Source: Providencia sp. R33 (GTDB lineage Bacteria; Pseudomonadota; Gammaproteobacteria; Enterobacterales; Enterobacteriaceae). From it: a stretch of DNA of 64,000 nucleotides. Below are positions 11,649 to 21,652 of the stretch, piece by piece; the stretch's first letter is position 1, and each line of letters opens with the position of its first letter. Both the position numbers and the translations under genes were made by a program. The notes under the pieces were generated by a model. It did not search any database, was not told the DNA's origin, and was given only the letters and a program-made list of their open reading frames with translations. The stretch lies in assembly GCF_019343475.1 (NCBI RefSeq), contig NZ_CP072453.1, positions 4,154,001 to 4,218,000 on the forward strand. Direction: 5' to 3'.

Positions 11649-13499
11649 TTAAAAATCAATGCTACAAGCGCCTTCTTCGGCACTCGATAAATTTCGTCTT
11701 AGTGCACCGAAAAGTTCTCTGCCACACCCTATGTGTTTATCACTCAAGTCAGGTTTATGTGCGGGGCGCTTCGCGATTTCTTGCTCATCAATGAGGAGTT
11801 GTAATTCACCAGTCAGTGCATTCACTCTGATCATATCTCCATCTTTAACTTTTGCTAGGAGTCCGCCATTGTAGGCTTCAGGTGTCACATGGATTGCCGA
11901 AGGAACTTTACCTGATGCGCCAGACAGTCGGCCATCGGTCACTAGTGCAACCTTATAGCCCCTATCCATTAGAACACCGAGAGGTGGCATTAATTTATGG
12001 AGTTCTGGCATGCCATTAGCGGAGGGACCTTGAAAACGCACAACAATAATACAATCACGATTTAGTGCACCGGATTCAAATTGTGTTGCAATATCATTTT
12101 GATTATCAAAAACCACAGCAGGTGCTTCAATAATTTGGTTTTCCTCAGGAACAGCAGAAGTTTTCATTATTGCACGACCTAAATTACCAGAAAGTAATTT
12201 TGTTCCACCGTGATGGGAAAAAGGTCTGTCTATTTGCGCAATAACTTCAGGATTAAAGGAATCTTTAGGGCCTTCTCGCCATTCTAGCTGCCCATTATTT
12301 AACCAAGGTTCTTGTGTATAGCGTGAAAGGCCAAAACCTGCAACCGTGTTAACATCTTCATGTAATAGCCCTTTTTGCAGTAATTGGTAAGCTAATAGTG
12401 CAACGCCGCCAGCGGCTTGGAACTGGTTAATATCTGCTTGTCCATTTGGATAGATACGGCAAATTAATGGGACGATTGCAGAAAGGTCGGAAAAATCATC
12501 CCAATTGATGATAATTCCTGCTGCTCGAGCAATGGCGACGAGGTGCATGGTGAGGTTTGTTGAACCACCGGTCGCAAGTAAGGCAACAATTCCATTCACG
12601 ATGACTTTTTCATCAACTAACTGTCCGATAGGTAAGTATTGGCCAGATTGCTCAGTTAATCGAGTAATTTGCCGTGCAGCTGCATTGGTTAAAGCATCAC
12701 GTAGGGGCGTTTCAGGGGGAACAAAGGATGCACCTGGCAAGTGTAGGCCCATGACTTCCATAACCATTTGATTCGAATTGGCTGTCCCATAAAAAGTACA
12801 AGTTCCAATGCCATGGTATGAGGCGGCTTCTGCTTCTAATAATTCGTTTCGGCCTACTTTTCCTTCCACATATAACTGGCGAATACGTACTTTTTCTTTA
12901 TTAGGCAGCCCTGTAGACATGGGACCTGCGGGAACAAAAATGGCGGGAAGGTGGCCAAATGATAGGGCGCCAAGCATTAACCCTGGAACGATTTTATCGC
13001 AAATACCTAAATATAACGCGCCATCAAACATATTATGGGATAAACCAATCGCTGTAGACATTGCAATAACATCACGGCTGAGCATCGATAGTTCCATGCC
13101 GTCTTGTCCTTGAGTCACACCATCACACATGGCGGGAACCCCTGCTGCAACTTGGCCAATAGAGCCAGCTTCGAGTAAGGCTTTTTTTAATTGCTCAGGG
13201 TATTTATCGTATGGGCGATGAGCTGACAACATGTCGTTATAGGCGTTAATAATCGCAATATCAGTACGAGTCATACTTTTTAGTATTTGTTTTTCTTCTG
13301 TTTGGCAGGCAGCAAAACCATGAGCAAGATTACCACAAGCTAAGGAAGCTCGGTGAACAGTGGTACTACGTGCATATTCAATTCGGTTTAAATAGGCGGC
13401 ACGCGTTTTTGCGGATCGCGAAATAATACGTTGAGTGATCCGCGCTAAGTCATTATGGATAGCGGGTGGTATTGTCGTTTCAGAGATCTTTTTGCTCAT
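11649..13499 (-). CDS. edd: Phosphogluconate dehydratase
   Basis: Dehydrates 6-phosphogluconate to KDPG, the first Entner-Doudoroff step, with an iron-sulfur cluster. The IlvD/Edd-family protein has 616 residues, about 13 more than E. coli Edd at the N-terminus. The cluster-region cysteines MCDGVTQGQDGME, ICDKIVPG and GTCTFYGTANSNQM are present, as are TDGRLSGASGK and GGTKLLSGNLGRA. The start follows GGAGC. It heads the edd-eda operon; a GntR palindrome and a CRP-like site lie upstream, so gluconate should induce it together with gntKU. Confidence 0.96.
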   Translation of the reverse strand: MSKKISETTIPPAIHNDLARITQRIISRSAKTRAAYLNRIEYARSTTVHRASLACGNLAHGFAACQTEEKQILKSMTRTDIAIINAYNDMLSAHRPYDKYPEQLKKALLEAGSIGQVAAGVPAMCDGVTQGQDGMELSMLSRDVIAMSTAIGLSHNMFDGALYLGICDKIVPGLMLGALSFGHLPAIFVPAGPMSTGLPNKEKVRIRQLYVEGKVGRNELLEAEAASYHGIGTCTFYGTANSNQMVMEVMGLHLPGASFVPPETPLRDALTNAAARQITRLTEQSGQYLPIGQLVDEKVIVNGIVALLATGGSTNLTMHLVAIARAAGIIINWDDFSDLSAIVPLICRIYPNGQADINQFQAAGGVALLAYQLLQKGLLHEDVNTVAGFGLSRYTQEPWLNNGQLEWREGPKDSFNPEVIAQIDRPFSHHGGTKLLSGNLGRAIMKTSAVPEENQIIEAPAVVFDNQNDIATQFESGALNRDCIIVVRFQGPSANGMPELHKLMPPLGVLMDRGYKVALVTDGRLSGASGKVPSAIHVTPEAYNGGLLAKVKDGDMIRVNALTGELQLLIDEQEIAKRPAHKPDLSDKHIGCGRELFGALRRNLSSAEEGACSIDF

Positions 13500-13596
13500 G
13501 ATAATTGCTCCAGAAGATAGAAAAACATCATATTTTCTGCTTCGTTTCAGGGTGTTTCTTGATGGACTAACTTTTTTGTATCCCTATTCGCACTTT

Positions 13597-13612
13597 ATGT
13601 TACCGGTAACAT
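13597..13612. promoter_or_regulatory. GntR operator before edd-eda
   Basis: ATGTTACCGGTAACAT is a perfect 16-bp palindrome identical to the core GntR operator of E. coli gluconate genes. It lies 98 nt before edd. The same word with one end changed recurs before gntK at 46129, and gntR is encoded at 43795. Confidence 0.88.
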
Positions 13613-13666
13613 TGTTAAATGAAATTGCTTAACTTGCAATCATCAAAATTGAGATTCAGCATTAAC

Positions 13667-13682
13667 TGTGATCTGAATCAAA
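13667..13682 (-). promoter_or_regulatory. Candidate CRP site upstream of edd
   Basis: TGTGA-N6-TCAAA matches the CRP consensus TGTGA-N6-TCACA at 9 of 10 positions. It lies 55 nt further upstream than the GntR operator in the edd promoter region. Activation by cAMP-CRP would fit the catabolite control known for gluconate genes, but the site could also serve the plus-strand gene at 13825. Confidence 0.45.
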
Positions 13683-13824
13683 ATTATAATATGGAGTAAT
13701 CTGTACAGAAAAAGTACAAATGGCATGCTATAGTGAGGTAAATAAAGCAAATTCTTGTAGAGTTAATGTCATTGTAGGGCCATAGATTTAAAAGATGGAT
13801 AATAAAAATTGCAGGAATGTTGAA

Positions 13825-14619
13825 ATGCTAAAGTGGATGATTATTAGCGTAATTCTGTTGTTTGCACCGATTACTTATGGGACGGTAGAAATCACCGCAG
13901 GTTCATATACTGTTTTAATGAATATACTTAGCCAACAGAGCCTATTTGATAAGCAAGAAGAAAAAACAGAAGTGATCACGCGTTCTTTAATGGGATCACC
14001 TTATAACAAACATACATTAAATCATTCTCAATTTTCGGAAGAAAAACTAGTTATTAATTTAAAATCAATGGATTGTATGACTTTTATTGAGTATACAGAG
14101 GCTTTTAAACGCTCGAAAAACTACGAGCAATTTATCACTAATTTAGCGAAAATTCGTTATACCGATCAGGATATTCAGTTTACAAACAGGCGACATTTTT
14201 TTTCTGATTGGGCTCAAAGCCCTAATCCACTCGTGTTGGATATTACAACGCAAATCAGCCCTCATGCTGTATCTGTAAATAAAAAATTGAACTTCAAAAA
14301 TGATACGAGTTTGCTTATTTCTGGTTTTCCAATAAAAAATAGAACAATAAGCTATATACCAATGGAATACATAGATGATAATCTGATTTTAAATCTAAAG
14401 ACGGGTGATTATATTGGCATTTACTCTAAATACAAGGGGTTAGATGTATCCCATGTCGGTATCGTGATCCGTCATAATGACAAAGTTCTATTTAGGAATG
14501 CATCATCACTAAAAGGAAATTTAAAGGTTAGTGATAGTGAGTTACGTAGTTACTTGAATGGGAAATTAGGCATAGTTGTTTTTAGAACAAATTATGATAA
14601 CAGGCTAAATTCAAAATAA
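13825..14619 (+). CDS. DUF1460 family secreted protein (amidase-like fold)
   Basis: A 264-residue protein with a signal peptide (MLKWMIISVILLFAPITYG). It carries the DUF1460 hallmarks: LKSMDCMTFIEYTEAF, with the likely nucleophilic Cys, and DVSHVGIVIRHNDKVLFRNASS, with the likely catalytic His. Structures of this family show an NlpC/P60-like fold, and some members are periplasmic muropeptide amidases; a cell-wall role here is therefore inference. I prefer ATG 13825, with AGGA 8 nt upstream and a clean signal peptide, over 13795. No operon partner; codon use is A+T-rich like the surrounding spacers. Confidence 0.75.
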   Translation: MLKWMIISVILLFAPITYGTVEITAGSYTVLMNILSQQSLFDKQEEKTEVITRSLMGSPYNKHTLNHSQFSEEKLVINLKSMDCMTFIEYTEAFKRSKNYEQFITNLAKIRYTDQDIQFTNRRHFFSDWAQSPNPLVLDITTQISPHAVSVNKKLNFKNDTSLLISGFPIKNRTISYIPMEYIDDNLILNLKTGDYIGIYSKYKGLDVSHVGIVIRHNDKVLFRNASSLKGNLKVSDSELRSYLNGKLGIVVFRTNYDNRLNSK

Positions 14620-15050
14620 TTTGATTTTTTAATCTGAATATTTAACCTAAATAAAGGTTAATCTGGCTTAGATTAGGTTATTAGTAGCGTATTTAGCTTT
14701 GTTTTTAAAAGTAAAAATAAAAATAAAAAAATAACATGAATTAGAATCGTATTTTTATTAGTTTCTAATTATTACCAGCAACATTTAAAGTGTAAAAGGA
14801 TATTAAATTGTCGATTTGATCAATAAGATATTACAATATAATTTAAATGAATTAAATTTTTAAAAAACTTTTATAAAGCAATAGATTGCTTTATAAATAA
14901 TACTAAAGTTTCTTTTTTTTTGTATATGAAAAACACGTTTGCCTATCAATCGGTATTGTTTTGATTGTTCATAACTATTTTAAATGTATTTAATTAATTT
15001 TATAATGATTAATGCTAGCTAAATTTTATTTTCTTATTTAGGAGATGGTT
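14620..15050. other. A+T-rich spacer
   Basis: About 430 bases of very A+T-rich DNA precede the HTH gene. I see no ORF with a ribosome site, no RNA gene and no strong hairpin beyond simple A/T runs. The composition resembles H-NS-silenced regulatory regions, which is only an impression. Confidence 0.4.
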
Positions 15051-15320
15051 ATGCATATCGTTAACAAGAAAAATATTTATGCATTATTGGGAAATCATTT
15101 ACGAAAAGCTAGATTGAGCAAGGGGTTATCTGGAAATGAGTTAGGTTCAGTTATTCAGTTGAGCCAGCAACAAGTGTCTCGTTATGAGTTAGGGATCAAT
15201 AAATTAAGTTTAGATAAATTAATTGAAATTGTCATTTTTTTGGATATTGATATTAATGAAATTACTAAATTAATCATTAAGCAAGTTGAGTATGAGAAAA
15301 AGGAGTTGGTACCGAGTTGA
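15051..15320 (+). CDS. Small Xre/MrpJ-like helix-turn-helix regulator
   Basis: An 89-residue DNA-binding protein, essentially one HTH_3 domain (residues about 10-65). The recognition-helix segment SQQQVSRYELG is typical of the MrpJ family, regulators of Proteus and Providencia fimbrial operons that also repress motility. The start at 15051 follows AGGAG with 6-nt spacing; the ATG two codons earlier overlaps that site. Unlike classical mrpJ genes it is not next to fimbrial genes. The upstream and downstream spacers are unusually A+T-rich. Its targets cannot be told from the window. Confidence 0.75.
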   Translation: MHIVNKKNIYALLGNHLRKARLSKGLSGNELGSVIQLSQQQVSRYELGINKLSLDKLIEIVIFLDIDINEITKLIIKQVEYEKKELVPS

Positions 15321-15887
15321 AATTTTTTATGGTGTTTCAATAAATTTTTATGATTAATCAATTGTACTAAAAAATATTGAACTACAGAGAGCTGATTTTT
15401 CATTTATTACGCTACCGAATAAAAATAAAATTAATGGATTATACTTACTATTATAAGTGTCGTTTTGATGATAAATTCTTAAGAGTAAAAAACATTTAAA
15501 TCTAATTTGCACAGCTATAATGAATTGAATTTATATTTTTCGATGTGAAAATGATTAATATTATTCTTAATAAATAGTTAAGTCATTATTTAACTATTGA
15601 AGTTAGTCGCAACAAGTGCCTATTAGTAAAAAATTTAGGGTGGTTGGTAAAAGGTGTTTTTGTTTCATTTTGAACGAAAAAACACGAACGTTAAGCTTAC
15701 TTATTTTTTCTATAAAGGATAGGAAGGAATAGGTAAGCTCTAAAAGTGAATCTATGTTAATTTATTTTACCTGCGATTTTTCTGTCAAGTTTTGCCATCG
15801 AAAAGCAACACGGTTTTTATAGTGTTATCGATAACCTTATGTTTAAATATGCCACACACACTGTGGGTAGGATAAGGCTAAGGTTTG
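15321..15887. other. A+T-rich spacer upstream of amiD
   Basis: About 565 bases with stops in all frames at short intervals. I see no gene, tRNA or strong terminator. GTGTTATCGATAACCTTAT near 15820 contains the short palindrome TTATCGATAA, without a known role. Confidence 0.4.
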
Positions 15888-16781
15888 ATGTTGAAACATA
15901 TAGGGATATTTCTCATTTTCTTACTTGCTGGGTGTACGGCTCCCACATCAAATAATGGTTATTACGTCGATAAACGTAACCCTTCTCAAAACACCAGTGA
16001 ACGCATTCAGTATGTTATTTTGCACTATACGGTGTCCGATGATGACCATTCTATTAAAATATTGACCAAAGGTAAGGTCAGTTCTCATTATCTCATTCCA
16101 AGCCATCCAGATTATAAAGATGGAAAACCTATTGTATTACAGCTCGTTCCTGAAGAATTAAAGGCTTGGCATGCGGGTGATAGCCGTTGGCTTTACCATA
16201 CCAGCTTGAATGACTCCTCAATAGGAATTGAAATTGTGAATTCGGGTTTCCAAGGAGAGAAAAAAGGGAAAACAAGCTGGCCGCCATTTAATGAGTCGCA
16301 AATCACGGCTTTAATTCCGTTACTAAAAGATATTATGCAGCGGTATAACATTCCTCCTGAGAATATTATCGGCCACAGTGATATTGCGCCGCTACGTAAG
16401 CAAGACCCTGGTAAAGCTTTTCCATGGCAACGCCTTTCACAACAAGGGATTGGAGCTTGGCCAGATCCTAAAACAGTTAATAAATACCTTGCAGGCCGGA
16501 ACGTGAATGAACCTGCAAATATACTGCGTATTCAAAAGGCACTGAAGTTTTATGGATATTCAGGTATTCCGTTATCAGGCAAGTTAGATGTACAAACGAA
16601 AAAAACCTTACGTGCATTCCAATTACACTTTAGGCAGCGGGATATTGAAGGTTTAGCGGACGCAGAAACAGAAGCTATTGCCCTTGCATTGATTGAAAAG
16701 TATCGTGATATATCAAAATTTAAAGCCTTTGAGCGAACTAAGCAACTAGATCATACTTCTGCTAGCCAGCAAGGGGATTAA
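15888..16781 (+). CDS. amiD: N-acetylmuramoyl-L-alanine amidase AmiD (lipoprotein)
   Basis: Cleaves the bond between MurNAc and L-Ala in peptidoglycan from the periplasmic side of the outer membrane. The 297-residue precursor has a lipobox LLAGC (Cys16). The amidase_2 domain (about 40-190) shows the zinc ligands in YVILHYTVS, GHSDIAPLRKQDPG and the AWHAG segment. A C-terminal peptidoglycan-binding domain (about 205-265, ILRIQKALKFYGY then FQLHFR) follows. I chose ATG 15888 over the TTG just before it; the Shine-Dalgarno (AAGG) is modest. A terminator hairpin shared with iclR follows. It is somewhat longer than E. coli AmiD at the C-terminus. Confidence 0.9.
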   Translation: MLKHIGIFLIFLLAGCTAPTSNNGYYVDKRNPSQNTSERIQYVILHYTVSDDDHSIKILTKGKVSSHYLIPSHPDYKDGKPIVLQLVPEELKAWHAGDSRWLYHTSLNDSSIGIEIVNSGFQGEKKGKTSWPPFNESQITALIPLLKDIMQRYNIPPENIIGHSDIAPLRKQDPGKAFPWQRLSQQGIGAWPDPKTVNKYLAGRNVNEPANILRIQKALKFYGYSGIPLSGKLDVQTKKTLRAFQLHFRQRDIEGLADAETEAIALALIEKYRDISKFKAFERTKQLDHTSASQQGD

Positions 16782-16823
16782 TTTTTAAATACCTTGGTTT
16801 TTTATTATGTTACTCATCAAAAG

Positions 16824-16845
16824 TGCGGGTTTCCCCGCATTTTAT
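16824..16845. terminator. Bidirectional terminator between amiD and iclR
   Basis: The stem TGCGGG / CCCGCA with a 4-nt loop has a T run on the plus side and an A run before it, so it can end both converging transcripts. Confidence 0.7.
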
Positions 16846-16861
16846 ACATCTAGGTACTGAA

Positions 16862-17692
16862 CTAGCGATTTGCACCATACTCACGGCTAATTTCTTTCGC
16901 TGCTTTAATGACCATCGCCCCTAACTCTGTAATTCGGTCATCAGTAATTCGAGATAATGGCCCAGAGATAGATATAGCGGCAAATGCCTCTTTGTGTTCA
17001 TCATAAATACAGGCACCAATACACCTTAAACCTAAGGCATGCTCTTCATCATCATAAGAAAACCCTTGTTTCTTGGCTTGTTGTAAATTTTCTTTTAATG
17101 CAGAAGGGTTGGTTAAGGTAAAGGGGGTATAAGCATGTAACCCTTTACGGCTCAAAAGTGGAATGAGCTTATCTTCAGGTAAATTAGCGATAAACGCTTT
17201 ACCTGCACCAGATGCATGTAAAGGGAGTTTGCCACCAATTGGCGCAGACATGCGCATTAATGCAGTACATTGTACTTGGTCGACAATAACGGCATCGTAC
17301 TCAGTATGGTCAAGAATTGCTAAATTGACGGTTTCACCAGATTCATCCATTAAACGACGTAAAATAGGGTGAACTAACGCTAACAAATTCCGACTTTCTA
17401 AGAAACTACTACCAATAATAAAGGCGTTGGAGGCGATAACCCACAAGCCTAAGTCACCTGTTTGGCGTACAAAACCATGCTGTTCTAAGGTCATTAATAG
17501 CCGGTGTGTTGTTGAGTTGGGTAAACCTGCTTGCAATGCGAGGTCAGTTAAGGCGATGCCTCCAGTGGACTCAGAAATAGATTCCAACAGCGTGAGCCCA
17601 CGGCTTAATGATTGGACTTGTCCTGCTGCGGTTGCACCACTTGCTGGCCCTTTTGCTTTTTTGAGTTTTTTTGTAATTGGTGCCGTTGCCAT
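16862..17692 (-). CDS. iclR: Acetate operon repressor IclR
   Basis: Represses aceBAK and its own gene; glyoxylate relieves and pyruvate strengthens repression in E. coli. The 276-residue protein has an N-terminal winged helix (about 26-87, with LALQAGLPNSTTHRLLMTL as recognition region) and a C-terminal effector domain (about 100-270, including SAPIGGKLPLHASGAGKAF and DDEEHALGLRCIG). The N-terminus is lysine/alanine-rich and divergent, as is usual. GGAGAGG precedes the ATG. It is divergent from metH, the E. coli gene order, but lies several kb from aceBAK because edd-eda and other genes intervene. Confidence 0.95.
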   Translation of the reverse strand: MATAPITKKLKKAKGPASGATAAGQVQSLSRGLTLLESISESTGGIALTDLALQAGLPNSTTHRLLMTLEQHGFVRQTGDLGLWVIASNAFIIGSSFLESRNLLALVHPILRRLMDESGETVNLAILDHTEYDAVIVDQVQCTALMRMSAPIGGKLPLHASGAGKAFIANLPEDKLIPLLSRKGLHAYTPFTLTNPSALKENLQQAKKQGFSYDDEEHALGLRCIGACIYDEHKEAFAAISISGPLSRITDDRITELGAMVIKAAKEISREYGANR

Positions 17693-17789
17693 TAAGCCTC
17701 TCCTGACTGTAATGAAATTTGATTCTATTATGAACTAACTGAGCTGAAAATACTCATCGGATCAGTGAGAAAGTGATCGTTACATAACC

Positions 17790-17802
17790 TGAGAAACTCT
17801 CA
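17790..17802 (+). promoter_or_regulatory. Candidate MetR site before metH
   Basis: TGAGAAACTCTCA is a symmetric 13-mer matching the MetR consensus TGAA-N5-TTCA except for one symmetric change per arm. It lies about 97 nt before metH in the iclR-metH divergent region, where MetR with homocysteine would activate metH. It remains a weak match. Confidence 0.35.
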
Positions 17803-17898
17803 TCATAACAGTGAATTTCAAACACAAAAGTTATGGTAGGATGTTAAGTGTAAAAATTTGACTTATTTCTCAGTGTTTTCGATCAGGAGGGCAGTGCA

Positions 17899-20800
17899 GT
17901 GTCCGAAAAAGTGAATCAATTAGAACAAGAATTAAAAAAACGTATATTGGTATTAGATGGTGCGATGGGAACAATGATCCAGCAGCACAAACTCACAGAA
18001 GAACAGTTTCGTGGTGAACGCTTTGCGGATTGGCCTAGTGACCTGAAAGGCAACAATGACCTCTTAGTCCTCACACAGCCTGATATTATTCGAGAAATAC
18101 ATAGTCAATATTTTGAAGCGGGCGCAGATATTATTGAAACCAATACATTTAACTCCACGTCCATTGCGATGGCGGATTATAAAATGGAAGCGCTTTCCGC
18201 AGAAATTAATGAAGTAGCTGCACGTATCGCCCGTGAATGCGCGGATGAATGGACACGTAAAACCCCAGAAAAGCCACGTTATGTTGCAGGAGTCTTAGGG
18301 CCAACTAATCGTACCGCATCGATTTCCCCTGATGTGAACGACCCTGCATTTCGTAATATCACTTTTGATCAACTGGTTGACGCTTATCGAGAATCCACGC
18401 GATCGCTCGTGAAAGGCGGGGTTGATCTGATCATGATCGAAACCATTTTCGATACGTTGAATGCTAAAGCCGCCATTTTTGCAGTAGAAACGGAACTTGA
18501 AGCGCTCAACGTTTCATTGCCTGTTATGATTTCAGGGACAATAACGGACGCTTCTGGTAGAACGCTTTCTGGGCAGACAACGGAAGCTTTTTATAACTCA
18601 CTGCGCCATGCACAGCCGATATCATTTGGGCTGAATTGTGCATTGGGGCCTGATGAATTACGTCAATATATTGCGGAGCTGTCACGCATTGCCGAATGTT
18701 ATGTGAGTGCTCACCCTAATGCAGGGTTGCCAAATGCCTTTGGTGAATATGATCTCGATGCACAAAATATGGCGCAGCAAATCCAAGAATGGGCAAAAGC
18801 GGGTTTCTTGAATATTGTGGGTGGGTGTTGTGGGACAACGCCGCTGCATATTCGCAAAATGGCGGAGGCTGTTGAAGGGATAGCACCGCGTCAATTACCC
18901 AATTTACCTGTCGAATGTCGTCTTTCAGGGCTAGAGCCGCTTAATATTGGGGCAAAATCGCTGTTTGTGAACGTAGGGGAAAGAACCAACGTCACTGGAT
19001 CAGCAAAATTCAAGCGATTGATTAAAGAAGAAAACTACCAAGAAGCTTTAGATGTGGCTCGTCAACAAGTCGAGAGTGGTGCTCAAGTCATTGATATTAA
19101 TATGGATGAGGGCATTTTGGACTCCCATGCGGCCATGGTACGTTTTCTTAATCTGATCGCGGGGGAACCTGATATTGCCCGCGTGCCAATCATGATCGAC
19201 TCCTCAAAGTGGGACGTTATCGAAGCAGGGCTTAAGTGCATACAAGGCAAAGGTATTGTGAACTCCATTTCAATGAAAGAAGGGGTTGAGGTCTTTGTTG
19301 AACACGCCAAATTATTGCGTAAATACGGTGCTGCTGTTGTCGTCATGGCATTTGATGAGGTAGGTCAGGCGGATACTCGCGAACGGAAAATTGAAATTTG
19401 TCGCCGTGCTTACCAGATTTTGACAGAAGAAGTTGGCTTCCCTGCCGAAGATATCATTTTTGACCCTAATATTTTTGCGGTAGCGACAGGAATTGAAGAG
19501 CACAATAATTATGCCGTTGATTTTATTGAAGTCTGTAAGGATATTAAAGATCAACTCCCTCATGCGATGATTTCAGGTGGTGTTTCTAACGTCTCTTTCT
19601 CATTTAGGGGAAACGATCCTGTTCGTGAGGCGATCCATGCTGTGTTCCTGTATTACGCGATCCGCAATGGTATGGATATGGGGATCGTCAACGCGGGGCA
19701 ACTCGCCATTTATGATGATCTTCCTGCAGAGTTAAAAGATGCCGTCGAAGATGTGATTTTAAACCGCCGTGATGATAGCACGGAGCGTTTATTGGAGCTG
19801 GCTGAGAAATTTCGTGGTTCAGGATCTGTAGAGCAACAAGTGCAACAAGCGGAATGGCGCAGTTGGGAAGTGGAAAAACGTTTAGAATATGCCCTAGTGA
19901 AAGGGATTACCGAATTTATTATTCAAGATACGGAAGAAACTCGCCAGCGTGCATCAAGCCCAATTGAAGTGATTGAAGGGCCATTAATGAATGGCATGAA
20001 CGTGGTTGGAGACCTGTTTGGTGAAGGGAAAATGTTCTTGCCACAGGTAGTGAAATCGGCCCGCGTGATGAAACAAGCGGTGGCTTATTTAGAACCCTAT
20101 ATTCAAGAACTTAAACAATCAGGTAGCAGCTCAGGCAAAGTGCTATTGGCGACAGTCAAAGGGGATGTTCACGATATCGGTAAAAACATTGTTGGTGTTG
20201 TTTTACAGTGTAATAACTATGAAATTATTGATTTAGGTGTGATGGTGCCATGCGAAACCATTTTAAAAACGGCGCGTGAGCAAAATGTCGATATTATCGG
20301 TCTGTCTGGCTTGATCACGCCATCCCTTGATGAAATGGTGCATGTCGCAAAAGAGATGGAAAGACAAGGTTTTACGCTACCATTATTGATTGGTGGTGCG
20401 ACAACTTCGAAAGCGCATACTGCCGTTAAAATTGAGCCGAATTACAGTGGGCCAACCACTTATGTACAGAATGCGTCACGGACTGTAGGTGTCGTCGCCG
20501 CACTGTTATCTGAAACGCAAAAGGCGGATTTTGTTGCGCGTACACGCCGTGAATATGACACGGTACGCTTGCAGCATGGTAGAAGACGGCCGAAAACACC
20601 GCCAGTTGCACTGGATATTGCACGTGCAAATGCGGTGAATATTGACTGGCAAGCATACCAGCCACCTATGCCAAAATTCCTCGGTGTTCAGGAAGTTAGC
20701 GCCTCGATAACAACCTTACGTGAGTATATCGATTGGACACCATTTTTCATGACATGGTCTTTAGCTGGTAAGTATCCGCGCATTTTAGACGATGAGGTCG

Positions 20801-21582
20801 TAGGCACCGAAGCTCGTAAGTTATTAAATGATGCCAATGAGATGTTAGACCGACTCGAAAATGAGCGCTTACTGACACCAAAAGGTATTTTTGGCTTATT
20901 CCCTGCCAACCGTGTTGGTGATGATGTTGAAGTCTATACTGATGAAACACGTCATCATGTGCAAGTGCTGAGTTTGAACCTACGTCAGCAAACCTTAAAG
21001 ACGGATTTCCCGAACTATTGTTTATCGGATTTTGTGGCACCAAAAGACAGCGGTAAAGCCGATTACATTGGGGCGTTTGCTGTGACAGGTGGCCTCGAGG
21101 AGGATGCGCTGGCGGATGAGTACGAAAAACAGCATGATGACTATAATAAAATCATGGTCAAAGCACTGGCGGATAGACTAGCAGAAGCCTTTGCAGAATA
21201 TTTGCACCAGCAAGTGCGCACCCAATATTGGGGCTATGCCGCAGATGAAAACTTGAGTAATGAAGAGCTTATCCGTGAAAATTACCAAGGTATCCGCCCT
21301 GCACCGGGGTATCCGGCTTGCCCTGAGCACACAGAAAAAGAAAAAATTTGGCAGTTGTTAGACGTTGAAAACCAAGTGGGAATGAAACTGACAAGCTCCT
21401 ATGCGATGTGGCCAGGTGCTGCGGTATCGGGTTGGTATTTCAGTCACCCAGACAGTAAATATTTTGCCGTAGCGCAATTGCAAAAAGACCAAATAGCTGA
21501 CTATTCGCAGCGTAAAGGAATGTCGGTGACAGAACTGGAGCGTTGGTTAGCACCTAACTTAGGGTATGACCCCGAAGATTGA
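17899..21582 (+). CDS. metH: Cobalamin-dependent methionine synthase
   Basis: Transfers the methyl group of 5-methyltetrahydrofolate to homocysteine through methylcobalamin. The 1227 residues equal E. coli MetH. Four modules are visible in order: homocysteine domain (about 1-350, zinc cysteines in FGLNCALG and GGCCGTT), pterin-binding domain (about 355-640, VGERTNVTGSAKF), cobalamin domain (about 650-895, DVHDIGKNIVG with axial His near 759) and the SAM-binding reactivation domain (ending RWLAPNLGY). The start is GTG, with AGGAGG 8 nt upstream. Likely MetR-activated. A 196-aa gene follows at 70 nt. Confidence 0.97.
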   Translation: MSEKVNQLEQELKKRILVLDGAMGTMIQQHKLTEEQFRGERFADWPSDLKGNNDLLVLTQPDIIREIHSQYFEAGADIIETNTFNSTSIAMADYKMEALSAEINEVAARIARECADEWTRKTPEKPRYVAGVLGPTNRTASISPDVNDPAFRNITFDQLVDAYRESTRSLVKGGVDLIMIETIFDTLNAKAAIFAVETELEALNVSLPVMISGTITDASGRTLSGQTTEAFYNSLRHAQPISFGLNCALGPDELRQYIAELSRIAECYVSAHPNAGLPNAFGEYDLDAQNMAQQIQEWAKAGFLNIVGGCCGTTPLHIRKMAEAVEGIAPRQLPNLPVECRLSGLEPLNIGAKSLFVNVGERTNVTGSAKFKRLIKEENYQEALDVARQQVESGAQVIDINMDEGILDSHAAMVRFLNLIAGEPDIARVPIMIDSSKWDVIEAGLKCIQGKGIVNSISMKEGVEVFVEHAKLLRKYGAAVVVMAFDEVGQADTRERKIEICRRAYQILTEEVGFPAEDIIFDPNIFAVATGIEEHNNYAVDFIEVCKDIKDQLPHAMISGGVSNVSFSFRGNDPVREAIHAVFLYYAIRNGMDMGIVNAGQLAIYDDLPAELKDAVEDVILNRRDDSTERLLELAEKFRGSGSVEQQVQQAEWRSWEVEKRLEYALVKGITEFIIQDTEETRQRASSPIEVIEGPLMNGMNVVGDLFGEGKMFLPQVVKSARVMKQAVAYLEPYIQELKQSGSSSGKVLLATVKGDVHDIGKNIVGVVLQCNNYEIIDLGVMVPCETILKTAREQNVDIIGLSGLITPSLDEMVHVAKEMERQGFTLPLLIGGATTSKAHTAVKIEPNYSGPTTYVQNASRTVGVVAALLSETQKADFVARTRREYDTVRLQHGRRRPKTPPVALDIARANAVNIDWQAYQPPMPKFLGVQEVSASITTLREYIDWTPFFMTWSLAGKYPRILDDEVVGTEARKLLNDANEMLDRLENERLLTPKGIFGLFPANRVGDDVEVYTDETRHHVQVLSLNLRQQTLKTDFPNYCLSDFVAPKDSGKADYIGAFAVTGGLEEDALADEYEKQHDDYNKIMVKALADRLAEAFAEYLHQQVRTQYWGYAADENLSNEELIRENYQGIRPAPGYPACPEHTEKEKIWQLLDVENQVGMKLTSSYAMWPGAAVSGWYFSHPDSKYFAVAQLQKDQIADYSQRKGMSVTELERWLAPNLGYDPED

Positions 21583-21652
21583 TGAAACAGTGTATTGATT
21601 TTTCAGGTGTTCGGCACCATCTTATGGGTAAAGACATTAAAGGGGTCCAATG

